A stretch of 64,000 nt of DNA from Porticoccus sp964395715 (GCA_964395715.1 CAYNAU010000004.1:1-64000), one strand, 5' to 3'. Counted from the first letter of the stretch, positions 37,560-46,712 are shown. Program-made: numbers and translations. The notes: a model not told the origin generated them from the letters alone.

Positions 37560-38245
37560 CCGGCTGCGACCATCCCGGCGGCTTCAGTATCCACAATACG
37601 GCCCGCCTGCAGCGTGATGCGGCGGTGGCAACGGTTGGCCAGCACCTGCTCGTGGGTCACCAGGACCAGCGTGGTGCCCGCCTCGGCATTGAGCTGGAAC
37701 AGCAGGTCGTTGATGGCTTCACCAGTAGCAGTATCCAGGTTGCCGGTGGGCTCATCGGCAAACAGTATTTTCGGCTGGCTGGCAAAGGCCCGGGCCACAG
37801 CCACCCGCTGCTGCTCACCTCCGGAAAGCTGTCGTGGGTAATGGGTTAACCGCTCCCCGAGGCCAACGCGCTGCAGATATTCCGTGGCGATCGCCAGCGC
37901 ATTCCCGTCGCCCCGCAGTTCCAGTGGCAGCGCCACGTTTTCCAGCGCCGTCAGGCTGGGCAACAGGTGAAAGGACTGAAACACAAAGCCCACGTAGCGG
38001 GCGCGAATGGCCGCACGGCCTTCCTCGTCCATAGCAGTCAGGTCTTCGCCGTTGATCCTCACCTGCCCACTGCTTGGCAAGTCCAGCCCCGCCAGAATGC
38101 CCAGCAGGGTGGATTTTCCCGAGCCGGAGGGGCCAACAATGGCCAGTGCCTCGCCATCGTCAACGGCGAGGTTGATGTCATCGAGAATACAAAGGGTTCC
38201 CGCAGATGTGGTCACCGTTTTATTGATACTGCTGGCTTCAATCAT
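37556..38245 (-). CDS. ABC transporter ATP-binding protein (YbbA type)
   Basis: This 229-residue ATPase has Walker A GPSGSGKST, signature LSGGEQQRVAVARAFA and Walker B ILFADEPTGNLD, all intact. It is of the LolD/MacB subgroup that energises FtsX-like permeases. Its stop overlaps the start of the large permease gene. It is divergent from tesA, giving the tesA/ybbA-ybbP arrangement also found in E. coli. Confidence 0.95.
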   Translation of the reverse strand: MIEASSINKTVTTSAGTLCILDDINLAVDDGEALAIVGPSGSGKSTLLGILAGLDLPSSGQVRINGEDLTAMDEEGRAAIRARYVGFVFQSFHLLPSLTALENVALPLELRGDGNALAIATEYLQRVGLGERLTHYPRQLSGGEQQRVAVARAFASQPKILFADEPTGNLDTATGEAINDLLFQLNAEAGTTLVLVTHEQVLANRCHRRITLQAGRIVDTEAAGMVAAG

Positions 38246-38271
38246 GAAATACCTCGGTTAGCGTCCTTCTA

Positions 38272-38318
38272 TTTACCCGAAAAAGCCCCGGCGTTTTACC
38301 CAAAAAAGGCCCCGGTGT
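38272..38318. repeat. Two imperfect tandem 23/24-base repeats upstream of the YbbA-type gene
   Basis: Unit A (38272-38294) and unit B (38295-38318) each read TTTACCC, then an A-run, then GCCCCGG and GT. They lie about 30 bases upstream of the ATPase start and may be part of its promoter or a regulatory site. Confidence 0.55.
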
Positions 38319-38428
38319 TGTCGATGAGAATGTTGAACTTTTATTTAACGCCACATTGACCAAACAGATAGAAAAGCAACAACCTGCTAGACTGTATGAC
38401 TTCTCATCCACCATCAAGCTCTTCTCCC

Positions 38429-39034
38429 ATGCTGCGTTCATTACTGCCCATTCTCTGCTTGCTGTTCAGTCTTCCCGGTTTCAGTGCCACCCTGTTGGTG
38501 CTGGGTGACAGCATCAGCGCCGGCTACGGTGTCGACCGCGGCAAGGGCTGGGTGGAACTCATGCAACAACAACTGCGCAATGAGCACCATGTGGTCAATG
38601 CCAGTATCAGCGGCGACACCACCGGCGGCGGCCTGTCCAGACTCGATACCCTGATAGAGGAACACGCGCCGGATTTTGTGCTGATCGAACTGGGGGGCAA
38701 TGATGGTCTGCGCGGTTATCCCATCCATCGCATTAAGGAAAACCTGCGCGCCATGATCAACCTCACCCGTCAGGCCGACAGCCAACCAATTCTGTTCGGC
38801 ATGCGGATTCCACCCAACTACGGCAAACGCTACAGCGACCAGTTCTCCAACGCCTATTCCGACATCGCCGAAGAGGAAAATGTCCCGCTGCTGCCGTTTC
38901 TATTCGAGGATATTGCGGGCAACCCTGACCTCATGCTGGATGACGGCATTCATCCCAGCGAAAAGGCGCAACCATTGATTGCCGAACGCACTCTTAAACT
39001 GCTCACTCCGCTGCTCAACGGCGAAGATTACTGA
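38429..39034 (+). CDS. tesA: Exported thioesterase/lysophospholipase TesA (SGNH hydrolase)
   Basis: I favour ATG 38429, which starts a clean signal peptide (MLRSLLPILCLLFSLPGFSA) and gives 201 residues. The in-frame ATG at 38396 would add eleven polar residues. SGNH blocks are visible: GDSISAGYG with the nucleophile Ser, a Gly block, GGNDG, and DGIHPS with the catalytic Asp and His. It is a periplasmic multifunctional esterase acting on thioesters and lysophospholipids. It is divergent from the YbbAP-type transporter. Confidence 0.95.
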   Translation: MLRSLLPILCLLFSLPGFSATLLVLGDSISAGYGVDRGKGWVELMQQQLRNEHHVVNASISGDTTGGGLSRLDTLIEEHAPDFVLIELGGNDGLRGYPIHRIKENLRAMINLTRQADSQPILFGMRIPPNYGKRYSDQFSNAYSDIAEEENVPLLPFLFEDIAGNPDLMLDDGIHPSEKAQPLIAERTLKLLTPLLNGEDY

Positions 39035-39103
39035 TCGCTGCTGGCTGACCCCATTCTCTGATAGAATCCGCGGCCTTCTCCACTTGCACAAAAACCGGGT
39101 GCC

Positions 39104-40999
39104 ATGAGCCTGATCCGCATTGACGATATTTCCATCGAGTTTGGCGATGTGCCGTTGCTGACCCATGCCAGTCTTACGGTGGAATCAGGTGAGCGGATCT
39201 GCCTGATCGGCCGCAATGGCGCCGGCAAGTCCACCCTGCTGAAAATCATTAACCGGCAGATCAAACCGGACCACGGTGAACTGCACTATCGCCAGCACCT
39301 GCGCATCAGCCAGCTGGAGCAGAACCTGCCCGGAGGCCTTGAGCGCAATGTCGCCGATGTGGTGAAAGAGGGGCTCGCCGAGCAACAGGCGCTGATTGAC
39401 CAGTTCCACCAGCAGTCAGGCCAGACACTGGACAAGGCCGGCATGAAAGCCCTGGAAGACCTGCAGGCGGCCATCGACGCGGGCGGTGGCTGGCAGGTCG
39501 ACAAGCAGGTAGAAACCATCATCAGCCAATTGGAACTGCCCGCCCACAAAACCCTGGCGGAACTGTCCGGCGGCTGGCGCAGAAGGGTCGCACTGGGCAA
39601 GGCATTAGTTTCCAACCCGGACGTGCTGTTGCTGGACGAGCCCACCAACCATTTGGATATCAGCACCATCGAGTGGCTGGAACACCGGGTGCGGGGCTAC
39701 CAGGGCGCAGTTATCTTCATCACCCACGACCGCAACTTTCTGCAGCGCCTGGCCACCCGCATTGTCGAGATCGACCGCGGCCACCTGGTGAGCTGGCCCG
39801 GCAACTATCAGAACTACCTGCGCCTCAAGGAACAGGCCATTGAGGAAGAGGAAACCCGCAACGCCCTGTTCGACAAGAAGCTGGCAGAAGAGGAAACCTG
39901 GATACGCCAGGGCATCAAGGCCCGCCGCACCCGCAATGAGGGCCGTGTCCGCGCCCTGGAAGCCATGCGCGACCAGCGCGAGCAACGCATCAAGCGTCAG
40001 GGCAAGGCAAAAATCAGTGTCGAAACCGCCGAAAACTCTGGCCGCAAGGTTATCGAGGCGCGCAGCCTGTGCCACAGCTACGGCGGCCAGCAACTGATCA
40101 ACAACTTCAAAATCAAGATCATGCGCGGCGACCGCATCGGCCTGATCGGCAATAACGGGGTGGGCAAATCCACCCTGCTGAAAATCCTGCTCGGCCAGAT
40201 CGAACCGGACCAGGGCTCAGTCAAACTCGGCACCAATCTGGAAGTCGGCTATTTCGACCAGATCCGCCGGGAGTTGGATACCACCAAGACCATCGCCGAG
40301 AATGTGGGCGACGGCAAGGAATACATAAAAATCAACGGCAAGGACCGGCACATTATCGGCTACCTGAGAAATTTCCTGTTCTCGCCGAAACGCGCCATGA
40401 CCCCGGTCAGCGCTTTGTCCGGCGGTGAGTGCAACCGGGTACTGTTAGCCAAGCTGTTCACCCGCCCCACCAACCTGCTGGTGCTCGACGAACCCACCAA
40501 CGACCTCGATGTGGAAATGCTCGAAGTTCTCGAAGAACAACTGGTGGAATACCAGGGCACCCTGATTATCGTCAGCCACGACCGGGAATTTCTCGACAAC
40601 GTGGTCACCAGCGTTCTGGTGTTTGAGGAAGACGGCAGGATTGAGGAATACGTCGGCGGCTACAGTGACTGGGTGAAACGCGGCAAACACCTGAAAATTG
40701 CCGATACCATCGACCACCCTTCCGGCCACATGGTGGACCACGACACCACCAGCGAAGCCAAAAAGAAACCCTCGGGTAAACTCAGCTACAAACTGCAGCG
40801 GGAACTGGACCTGTTGCCCGAACTGATCGACCGGCTGGAAACAGACATCGCCGCACTGGAAGAACAGACAGCGGACCCGGATTTCTTCAACCGCCCCTAT
40901 ACCGATACCCAGCCGGTGCTCGACGAACTGGGCAAAAAACAGATGGAACTGGACCAGGCCGCCGAGCGCTGGGTGGAACTGGAAGAAATGAAAGGCTGA
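39104..40999 (+). CDS. uup: ABC-F family ATPase Uup
   Basis: This 631-residue soluble protein has two ABC domains, GRNGAGKST with LSGGWRRRVALGKAL and LLDEPTNHLD, then GNNGVGKST with LSGGECNRVLLAKLF and VLDEPTNDLD. An arm/linker of charged helices joins them, and a C-terminal coiled-coil domain (LQRELDLLPELIDRLETDIA) follows. Uup homologues bind ribosomes and branched DNA and affect transposon excision and translation. No membrane segment is present. It is followed by an AT-rich inverted repeat. Confidence 0.95.
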   Translation: MSLIRIDDISIEFGDVPLLTHASLTVESGERICLIGRNGAGKSTLLKIINRQIKPDHGELHYRQHLRISQLEQNLPGGLERNVADVVKEGLAEQQALIDQFHQQSGQTLDKAGMKALEDLQAAIDAGGGWQVDKQVETIISQLELPAHKTLAELSGGWRRRVALGKALVSNPDVLLLDEPTNHLDISTIEWLEHRVRGYQGAVIFITHDRNFLQRLATRIVEIDRGHLVSWPGNYQNYLRLKEQAIEEEETRNALFDKKLAEEETWIRQGIKARRTRNEGRVRALEAMRDQREQRIKRQGKAKISVETAENSGRKVIEARSLCHSYGGQQLINNFKIKIMRGDRIGLIGNNGVGKSTLLKILLGQIEPDQGSVKLGTNLEVGYFDQIRRELDTTKTIAENVGDGKEYIKINGKDRHIIGYLRNFLFSPKRAMTPVSALSGGECNRVLLAKLFTRPTNLLVLDEPTNDLDVEMLEVLEEQLVEYQGTLIIVSHDREFLDNVVTSVLVFEEDGRIEEYVGGYSDWVKRGKHLKIADTIDHPSGHMVDHDTTSEAKKKPSGKLSYKLQRELDLLPELIDRLETDIAALEEQTADPDFFNRPYTDTQPVLDELGKKQMELDQAAERWVELEEMKG

Positions 41000-41016
41000 C
41001 GCCGCCGCCAGTGACT

Positions 41017-41047
41017 CCAGTTAAAAAATTATTAATTTTTTAACTGG
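41017..41047. terminator. AT-rich inverted repeat after uup, possible terminator
   Basis: Perfect 13-base arms (CCAGTTAAAAAAT and ATTTTTTAACTGG) flank a five-base loop. It starts 18 bases after the uup stop. The stem is AT-rich, so its strength as a terminator is doubtful. Confidence 0.5.
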
Positions 41048-41135
41048 TTCACAAAACTATATTAATAAATGTAATTATCTGAAATTCTTATAATTACTAT
41101 TCCCAAAAGTCATGTTTTTTAGCAATAAAAACGGC

Positions 41136-41161
41136 TTTTTTAGATAGTCCTTTCTAAAAAA
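41136..41161. repeat. Inverted repeat in the 41-kb intergenic region
   Basis: TTTTTTAGA (41136-41144) and TCTAAAAAA (41153-41161) are perfect complements around an eight-base loop. A protein-binding site or weak terminator is possible. Confidence 0.5.
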
Positions 41162-41373
41162 TTTCCCCATTCTTTAAACCGTGCTAAGGCAAAAATGCAT
41201 TAGCCATAGCGTTCTTTAACGACGGATTTATCGACAACTGTTGTGTTGACAACTGAGAGCCCCGCGCCAACTGAGGGGTTGTGCACCGCGAGTGCCACGA
41301 CCACCCGTTCCCTCCCCCACAGTTTCAGCGCGTGCAGGCCAGGGCAGTGACGGATTATCTGCGAGGTATTGCC

Positions 41374-41745
41374 ATGTCAAAACTAATGAACAACTTGATA
41401 ACCACGGGCATGACGGTGGAAGTCATGGACCCCAAACACCCCAACTCCGAGCACCAGGCCTCGTTTATGGGCAAGGTCTACCAATGTGGCCAACAGCACG
41501 TGCTCGTCAGGGATGCCGAGAACCATACCTACGATGTGTTTCTCGATGAAATCCTGTGCGTGATGAATTACGAGAGCAGCGTTTCCAGCTATTGCCTGCG
41601 GGTTGGCGACAACGGCTATGACGTCGTGTGTATCCTGCCCACCGGCATGGTCGAAACGCTGGCCACGGGGCTGGATAACGTCACAGCAACCCATGTGATT
41701 GAACTGTTATCCCAACCCCCAGTGAAACAGCGGGTTGCAGCCTGA
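41374..41745 (+). CDS. Unrecognised 123-residue protein, first of a tandem paralogue pair
   Basis: I do not recognise this family. The start at ATG 41374 is supported by GAGGTAT upstream and by exact length match with its neighbour. The protein reads MSKLMNNLITTGMTVEVMDP and has a strongly conserved centre, HVLVRDAENHTYDVFLDEIL, plus GMVETL near the C-terminus. By my hand alignment 64 of 123 positions are identical to the next gene. No signal peptide or membrane helix is present. Four cysteines occur, of which three (residues 38, 62 and 73) are shared by the paralogue. Confidence 0.82.
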   Translation: MSKLMNNLITTGMTVEVMDPKHPNSEHQASFMGKVYQCGQQHVLVRDAENHTYDVFLDEILCVMNYESSVSSYCLRVGDNGYDVVCILPTGMVETLATGLDNVTATHVIELLSQPPVKQRVAA

Positions 41746-41756
41746 CGATGACGCGA

Positions 41757-41795
41757 CGCAATGGCACCGTATTTCCCATTCGGACAGCCATTGCG
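41757..41795. repeat. Long-loop stem between the paralogous genes
   Basis: CGCAATGGC (41757-41765) pairs perfectly with GCCATTGCG (41787-41795) around a 21-base loop. It starts 11 bases after the first paralogue's stop. No T-run follows directly, so it may limit read-through or stabilise the mRNA rather than terminate. Confidence 0.5.
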
Positions 41796-41909
41796 GAGCC
41801 TCAACCCACGAATTACCCCCTTTTCCACACGTTTATCCGCACTTTATGCCTTTTAATTTTTGCCGATATTACTAGTGAAGGCATTACACACACACTGTGA
41901 GGTATCGCC

Positions 41910-42281
41910 ATGACAAAGCAACTGCACCATATGATCACCAGGGGGACGCGTGTCGAAGTCACCGAACCGCTACACCCCCAATCGAAGCACTCGGGTTCGT
42001 TCCTGGGAGAAGTCTGTTACTGCCACCAGGACCACGTGCTCGTCAAAGACAGTGAAGACCACACCTTCGACGTGTTTCTCGATGAAATCCTGTGCCTGAG
42101 GAGTTTCGAAGGCAACGATCCCTGCTACTGCCTGCGACTGGCCGAACACGGCTACGACGTGGTGATCGTACAGTCCACCGGCATGGTGGAAACACTGGGC
42201 GCCTCCATGGATAAAGCCATGGCTACCCATATCCTCGATATGCTGAGCCAGCCCGCAGAAGTTCTCTGGGTTGCGGCCTGA
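41910..42281 (+). CDS. Unrecognised 123-residue protein, second of a tandem paralogue pair
   Basis: This protein has the same length as the preceding gene and about half of its residues identical. The start context is also shared: both genes carry TGNGAGGTATYGCC just before ATG. It starts MTKQLHHMITRGTRVEVTEP and keeps the central motif HVLVKDSEDHTFDVFLDEIL. Differences cluster in the middle variable stretch and at the C-terminus. It probably arose by local duplication followed by divergence. No function can be assigned. Confidence 0.82.
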   Translation: MTKQLHHMITRGTRVEVTEPLHPQSKHSGSFLGEVCYCHQDHVLVKDSEDHTFDVFLDEILCLRSFEGNDPCYCLRLAEHGYDVVIVQSTGMVETLGASMDKAMATHILDMLSQPAEVLWVAA

Positions 42282-42305
42282 TTCAATTCACCCCCACGGC
42301 ATCTT

Positions 42306-43073
42306 CTAATTGAATTCCCGGGTTGCACCGGGGAGGACATAGGTCGCCACAAAACGCCTCAGAATTTCCTGTGCAAACGGGGTGGGCTTCCTGCTCACTG
42401 CCGCCACCAGTTGCTCTGCTTCGTGGGGCTGAAAGTATCCGTGGTGTTTATAGGCATCAATCCGCAGGATGAATTCCGCGGCATCCCCCTCGGGGTGGAA
42501 TTGCGTGGCATAAACATTTTCCCCGATCCGGAACATCTGAACCGGGCACGCCTGACCGGTCATCAGCAGCGCGGCCCCTGCCGGGGTCTCGTCACAGGCT
42601 TCCTTGTGGCCGAGCAGCACGTCAATGCTGCGGGGGAATCCCGCCAGCAACTTGTCGGCTTTGCCCTGGGGCGTAATCTCCAGCTCTACACACCCCACCG
42701 CCTCGCCGTAACGGGTGGAAATACCGGCACCGAGATAATGACCCAGCAGGCCATTGCCGGAGCAGGCCCCGAGAAAGGGAAAATCAAGCGAAATCACCTG
42801 TTGCAACAATTCCCGAAAACCCGCTTCCACTGTTAACTGCTCGGCGGACTTTTTCTCCAGCGGCGTACTGATATCGAAAGGGCTGCCACCCACCAGAATT
42901 GCCGAGTAATTATCCAGTTGCAGGTCAGCGGGAATGCCATGGTGCTCAATGCGCATTCTTTCCGTCATGGATGCCGGCAGCTGCCCGTATTTCAGAAAAC
43001 AGGCGTATTCACTGTCGGCGATTCTGTCTTCAGGGCGCAGCTGCAGCACCAGCAGGGGTTTGTTCTCGGTCAT
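42306..43073 (-). CDS. Class I glutamine amidotransferase-like protein
   Basis: I prefer ATG 43073 (MTENKPLLVLQLRPEDRIAD), giving 255 residues; a Met 51 bases upstream is also in frame. A catalytic triad is visible: Cys 104 in FLGACSGNGLLG, His 193 and Glu 195 in YATQFHPEGD. Such stand-alone domains resemble the GMP synthase amidotransferase and the gamma-glutamyl hydrolases YfeJ/GuaA-like. The partner or substrate is unknown. It lies alone, 82 bases from the next gene on the same strand. Confidence 0.9.
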   Translation of the reverse strand: MTENKPLLVLQLRPEDRIADSEYACFLKYGQLPASMTERMRIEHHGIPADLQLDNYSAILVGGSPFDISTPLEKKSAEQLTVEAGFRELLQQVISLDFPFLGACSGNGLLGHYLGAGISTRYGEAVGCVELEITPQGKADKLLAGFPRSIDVLLGHKEACDETPAGAALLMTGQACPVQMFRIGENVYATQFHPEGDAAEFILRIDAYKHHGYFQPHEAEQLVAAVSRKPTPFAQEILRRFVATYVLPGATREFN

Positions 43074-43155
43074 GGTTACAGGATGCCCAGTAGACAATCG
43101 GGATATATTCCGAGTATACGGCACCCGGAACCAGGGGCGACCTGGGTCAGATCAA

Positions 43156-43782
43156 TTAGAGCAGGCTGATAGCGGCTCGCAGTTCGGCAGACAGTGCCGA
43201 TAGTTCGGCACTCATCACATCCAGCACGTCGGAAAGCACCTCGTAAACATACTCCGGCCTCAGTTTACCGAGTAAATCCCTGGCCTTGTCCTCGTCCAGC
43301 GTCGAGGAAGCGAGATAAACCAGCAGCACCGAATACAGCAACAGCAGGCGTTCGGCCCGGTGACCCGGCTCACCCAGTTGAATCGTGTGCTGGCGGGCGT
43401 CGTTAAGCTTGCTGTAGACGGTATCCAGATGCCGGAGCTCTTCCGTTCCCGGCTCCCTGTCCAGCAGGAACAGGTAGCCGCTGGTCTCCAGAAATACCGA
43501 CAACTCATCCAGGCAGGCGATGAGACCCGCCGCCCGCTCGCTGAGCAGCACTTTGGCAGTCAGGCGTTGGCTGACTTTGGCGGCACGGGCCGACTGGTAG
43601 GCGGCAACAGCTGCAAACACTGTGGCCAGGGTGGCGCACAGCGGCAGCAGAATATGGGAGATCGCCGGGGGAACATCCTCCTGAAAATTGAGAATCACCA
43701 GCACGCACAGGGCAATGGTCACAGGCACCGCAAAACAGATGGCGGCAAAAAAGGCGACCCTGAAAGCCAGAGATAATTTCAT
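43156..43782 (-). CDS. Hypothetical membrane protein with helical cytoplasmic domain
   Basis: I do not recognise this 208-residue protein. I start it at ATG 43782 (MKLSLAFRVAFFAAICFAVP); an upstream Met adds 17 polar residues. Two membrane helices are predicted by eye (about residues 8-32 and 42-62). The remaining 140 residues are helical and charged, with leucine-rich segments and a C-terminal MSAELSALSAELRAAISLL. The topology suits a small inner-membrane protein with a cytoplasmic helical bundle. Confidence 0.7.
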   Translation of the reverse strand: MKLSLAFRVAFFAAICFAVPVTIALCVLVILNFQEDVPPAISHILLPLCATLATVFAAVAAYQSARAAKVSQRLTAKVLLSERAAGLIACLDELSVFLETSGYLFLLDREPGTEELRHLDTVYSKLNDARQHTIQLGEPGHRAERLLLLYSVLLVYLASSTLDEDKARDLLGKLRPEYVYEVLSDVLDVMSAELSALSAELRAAISLL

Positions 43783-43896
43783 AATGGATGCGGAAACCCC
43801 ATGCCACGATGAACCTACCTTCAGTCTAGTCAATGGACGTCAGCATGGATGCGGTTTGCGTCAGGCGCTTTCTTGCTGCACAGGGTCTATGGGTAA

Positions 43897-45168
43897 TTAT
43901 TTGCCCTGAAACAGTTTGCGGCTGGGGGGCGATGCCCAATCCAGAAACTCGATATCTTCCACATAATTGGGCCGCGAATTGAACTCCATCACCGCCCTTA
44001 GACCATCCGTGTAATAGTGATCATTGGTCAGGTTCTGCCCCGGATTATCCGGGGTACGCTCCCCCACCCCGCCAACAAATCCGATGCGCGACACCCCTTG
44101 GGAAAAAATCATGTCCTCGATAAACGCGGTGCGGGTTTCGTCGATATCCGCATCAATTTTATGGGTGGTAAACGTGGGGGTATGGGTAGTGAAACGCACA
44201 CCGATATCACGGCTGATCTGCCCGATCCAGACCTCCTTGCCGCGGAACGTGTAATCCGTGAGCCAGAGCCGCATATGATTGCGCTGATGGATGGTGCCTC
44301 GTGCTTTCTGCAAGGCAATATCCTGCTTGCGCCCCTCATAAAACAGGGAGCTGACCGGGGAATACCGGTAGTGTTTGCCAAACAGAAAGGAATTGATGGT
44401 TTTCCAGATGGAACCCAGGTAGTTGTCCTCGGCATAGTGCCAGCCGCGCCGCACAAACGGCGGGAACAGCTCACTGCTGTCACCGATAATCACCAGGTTG
44501 AGAGGATCGCCCTGTTTGCTGCCGTCCTTGCTGGTGGTGCAACAGGGCATTTCCCGCAACACGTCTCTGAGCTCCTGCTCTGTCAGGTCGTTGGCGGCGG
44601 TCTTTGGGTGCTCCGCTTCAATCTCTTTCAGCGACGCCGCCCGCACACCGGTGAGTTCGAAATAAAAGTCAAAAAATTTGGTTTCCCCTTTACTGATCAG
44701 GTCAATATCCACCTCTTTTTCATCTTCATCCAGATTCACAAAAATAAAACCGGAGTGGGTCGACTGCTGGGGAATGGGGTTGTGAAAACTCACCTGCTCG
44801 AAATAGTTTTCCACCTTTTCGTTGTAACCGCGCTGCAGCCAGATTTTCTGACTGTAAGCCACTTCGTGGGGTGAAAAATAATCGGGATCAATGGCGGAAC
44901 TCACCAGCCAGTAGGGGTGGTCGTCTTTGTTCTCGATCTTCACCCACACCGGCTGAATGGATTTGAGACTCAGGTCGAGGCCAAACAGCTCTGTGGTTTC
45001 CGCATGGTTCAGCACCGAGGTAGTGACGGTGACATTATCCTGGGTTTTGGTTTGTGCCCGCTCCAGAAAACTTTGCAGCTCAGGATTGGGCTTGAATGAC
45101 ACGCAGCCGGTCATCAGCACCAGGCACAGGGATAACGTCAGCCCATGCGACACGGTTCTTGCAGGCAT
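43897..45168 (-). CDS. LssY_C-like lipoprotein
   Basis: I chose ATG 45168 (MPARTVSHGLTLSLCLVLMT), giving 423 residues with a lipobox LMTGC and lipidated Cys 22. The second half resembles the C-terminal LssY_C domain: SLFYEGRKQDIALQKARG, then RNHMRLWLTDYTFRGKEVWI and GVRFTTHTPTFTTHKIDADI. LssY was named from a Legionella secretion locus, but the role of the domain is not known. The N-terminal half is unassigned. It is divergent from the tail-anchored protein at 45409. Confidence 0.8.
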   Translation of the reverse strand: MPARTVSHGLTLSLCLVLMTGCVSFKPNPELQSFLERAQTKTQDNVTVTTSVLNHAETTELFGLDLSLKSIQPVWVKIENKDDHPYWLVSSAIDPDYFSPHEVAYSQKIWLQRGYNEKVENYFEQVSFHNPIPQQSTHSGFIFVNLDEDEKEVDIDLISKGETKFFDFYFELTGVRAASLKEIEAEHPKTAANDLTEQELRDVLREMPCCTTSKDGSKQGDPLNLVIIGDSSELFPPFVRRGWHYAEDNYLGSIWKTINSFLFGKHYRYSPVSSLFYEGRKQDIALQKARGTIHQRNHMRLWLTDYTFRGKEVWIGQISRDIGVRFTTHTPTFTTHKIDADIDETRTAFIEDMIFSQGVSRIGFVGGVGERTPDNPGQNLTNDHYYTDGLRAVMEFNSRPNYVEDIEFLDWASPPSRKLFQGK

Positions 45169-45408
45169 CAGGCTATTTCCTTTCAACGGCCAATCCATCA
45201 ATTATTTTCACTCCCGACATCACAACTGCAGACTATACACAATTACCCCGGGCCTTTTACCCATTGCCGCAGCTTATACCCTGCACCGGCGTAGCCCCTC
45301 AGGTTTTCATTGTCCGGGTAGAGCCTTCATGCTAATTTCAGAACGGTATCAGCAACCACAGGAACGTGGCTGGCCGACAAATGTCTGCCAAAAACCAATG
45401 ATAAAGCA

Positions 45409-46698
45409 ATGACTTATAACGCTCTTTGCCTGATAAAACGAAGCCTTGTTTTCCTTTGCCTTATCCCGGTGATGCTGTTTGCCGATGACGGAAAAATCAC
45501 GGAATTCGAACTCAACCAGAAAATGATGTCCTTCAGTGACAATTACCAGGAAAGCATCAGCGAAACCATAGACAGCATCATCGCCACAGATCTCACCCCC
45601 GCCGCTCGGCTGCTTTACCAAACCATCAAGGTTTTCTACACCCACTCCGCGATCAGCATCGCCACCGAGTCAGAGTCTATTCACCAGTTACTGGACATGA
45701 TGGTGATGGTCAGGCTTCAACGCCTGGTGTGGCTGAAGGGCGGCCACCCCGAACATTCCACCCCTGCACACGCGGCGTTGATGACCAAACAGCTGAAAAA
45801 GCTCGAAGAGCAGTTGCACAAAACCGCAAACACCGTGTTTACCGACGACGACATCAACCGGGTGATGTCACTGACTGAAACCTGGAAAAAGGAAAACCCG
45901 GACCGGGAATACGTCGCTTTTGTGCGCTTCCTGAATTTTGGCAACTCGGAAGAAAAAGCGCAGATCGAAAAAATACTCGCACGTGGCGGGCTGTTTTCGT
46001 CCATTTCAGAAGCCAACAGGGAAATTGAGGAAACCCGGCACGCGATAGATCGTGGCATGTTCCTGATCAACCGCATGCCTATCCTCATGGAATGGCAGGC
46101 AGAGCTGTTTCTCTACCGGGTGTTTGAGACCAGCGAGGCCAGTCAGATCCTTGAGCTGGAAGCAGCCTTGCAGCGTTCAGTGGATCAATTTACACAGGAA
46201 GTCAGCCAACTGCCGAATGCGCTGCAATCGATTCTGAGCGACAACACCCAGCCTCTTGCCCAGATCACCAGTGACTTGGCTAAAGCCTCGGAAAACCTGC
46301 GAGCCATCTCACATGAGCTGTCACCACTTTTTGCAGAAAGCAGCAGTGGGGAGGACGGCGTTGACATTAAACAAATTGAGCTGCTGTTTGATGATGCCCT
46401 GGCCACCTCTCGTGAGATGGTGAAATTTACGGAGAACCTGAATCAATTGAGCTACAACGAAGATGCGGCCAATCACCTGTCCGGCCTGATCACCGTCAAA
46501 CTCGAACATGCCGACACAATGCTCAAGGAACAGATCAATGATTTTGATAACCGGCTGACCGCGCACCGTGAATTTATTTTTAACAGCCTGCTTATGCTGA
46601 TTCTTATCGTGTGTATTGCATTCCCAGTCGTATTTTTCACGGTGTTTTTATTGGTGAGGCGCCACCTCATCAAATATGAAAAGGCGTTGAACGAGTAA
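45409..46698 (+). CDS. Hypothetical exported coiled-coil protein with a C-terminal membrane anchor
   Basis: I do not recognise this 429-residue protein. A hydrophobic N-terminal segment (RSLVFLCLIPVMLFA, ending at residue 25) looks like a signal sequence. The central 360 residues are helical with coiled-coil character, for example SDLAKASENLRAISHELSPL, and few hydrophobic stretches. A membrane helix (about residues 391-415) is followed by a short basic tail, RRHLIKYEKALNE. The layout matches a periplasmic sensor-like domain anchored once, as in chemoreceptor ligand domains, but no signalling domain follows. Confidence 0.72.
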   Translation: MTYNALCLIKRSLVFLCLIPVMLFADDGKITEFELNQKMMSFSDNYQESISETIDSIIATDLTPAARLLYQTIKVFYTHSAISIATESESIHQLLDMMVMVRLQRLVWLKGGHPEHSTPAHAALMTKQLKKLEEQLHKTANTVFTDDDINRVMSLTETWKKENPDREYVAFVRFLNFGNSEEKAQIEKILARGGLFSSISEANREIEETRHAIDRGMFLINRMPILMEWQAELFLYRVFETSEASQILELEAALQRSVDQFTQEVSQLPNALQSILSDNTQPLAQITSDLAKASENLRAISHELSPLFAESSSGEDGVDIKQIELLFDDALATSREMVKFTENLNQLSYNEDAANHLSGLITVKLEHADTMLKEQINDFDNRLTAHREFIFNSLLMLILIVCIAFPVVFFTVFLLVRRHLIKYEKALNE

Positions 46699-46712
46699 CT
46701 ATTTCTACTGGC

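Larger units (their letters stand above)
41000..41373. other. 374-base AT-rich intergenic region with several dyads
   Basis: No convincing gene is present. The region holds two inverted repeats near its left end (41017-41047 and 41136-41161) and a pair of GACAACTG direct repeats (41233-41240 and 41248-41255) about 120 bases before the next start codon. The base composition drops sharply compared with both flanking genes. It probably contains the uup terminator and the promoter of the paralogue pair. Confidence 0.6.
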
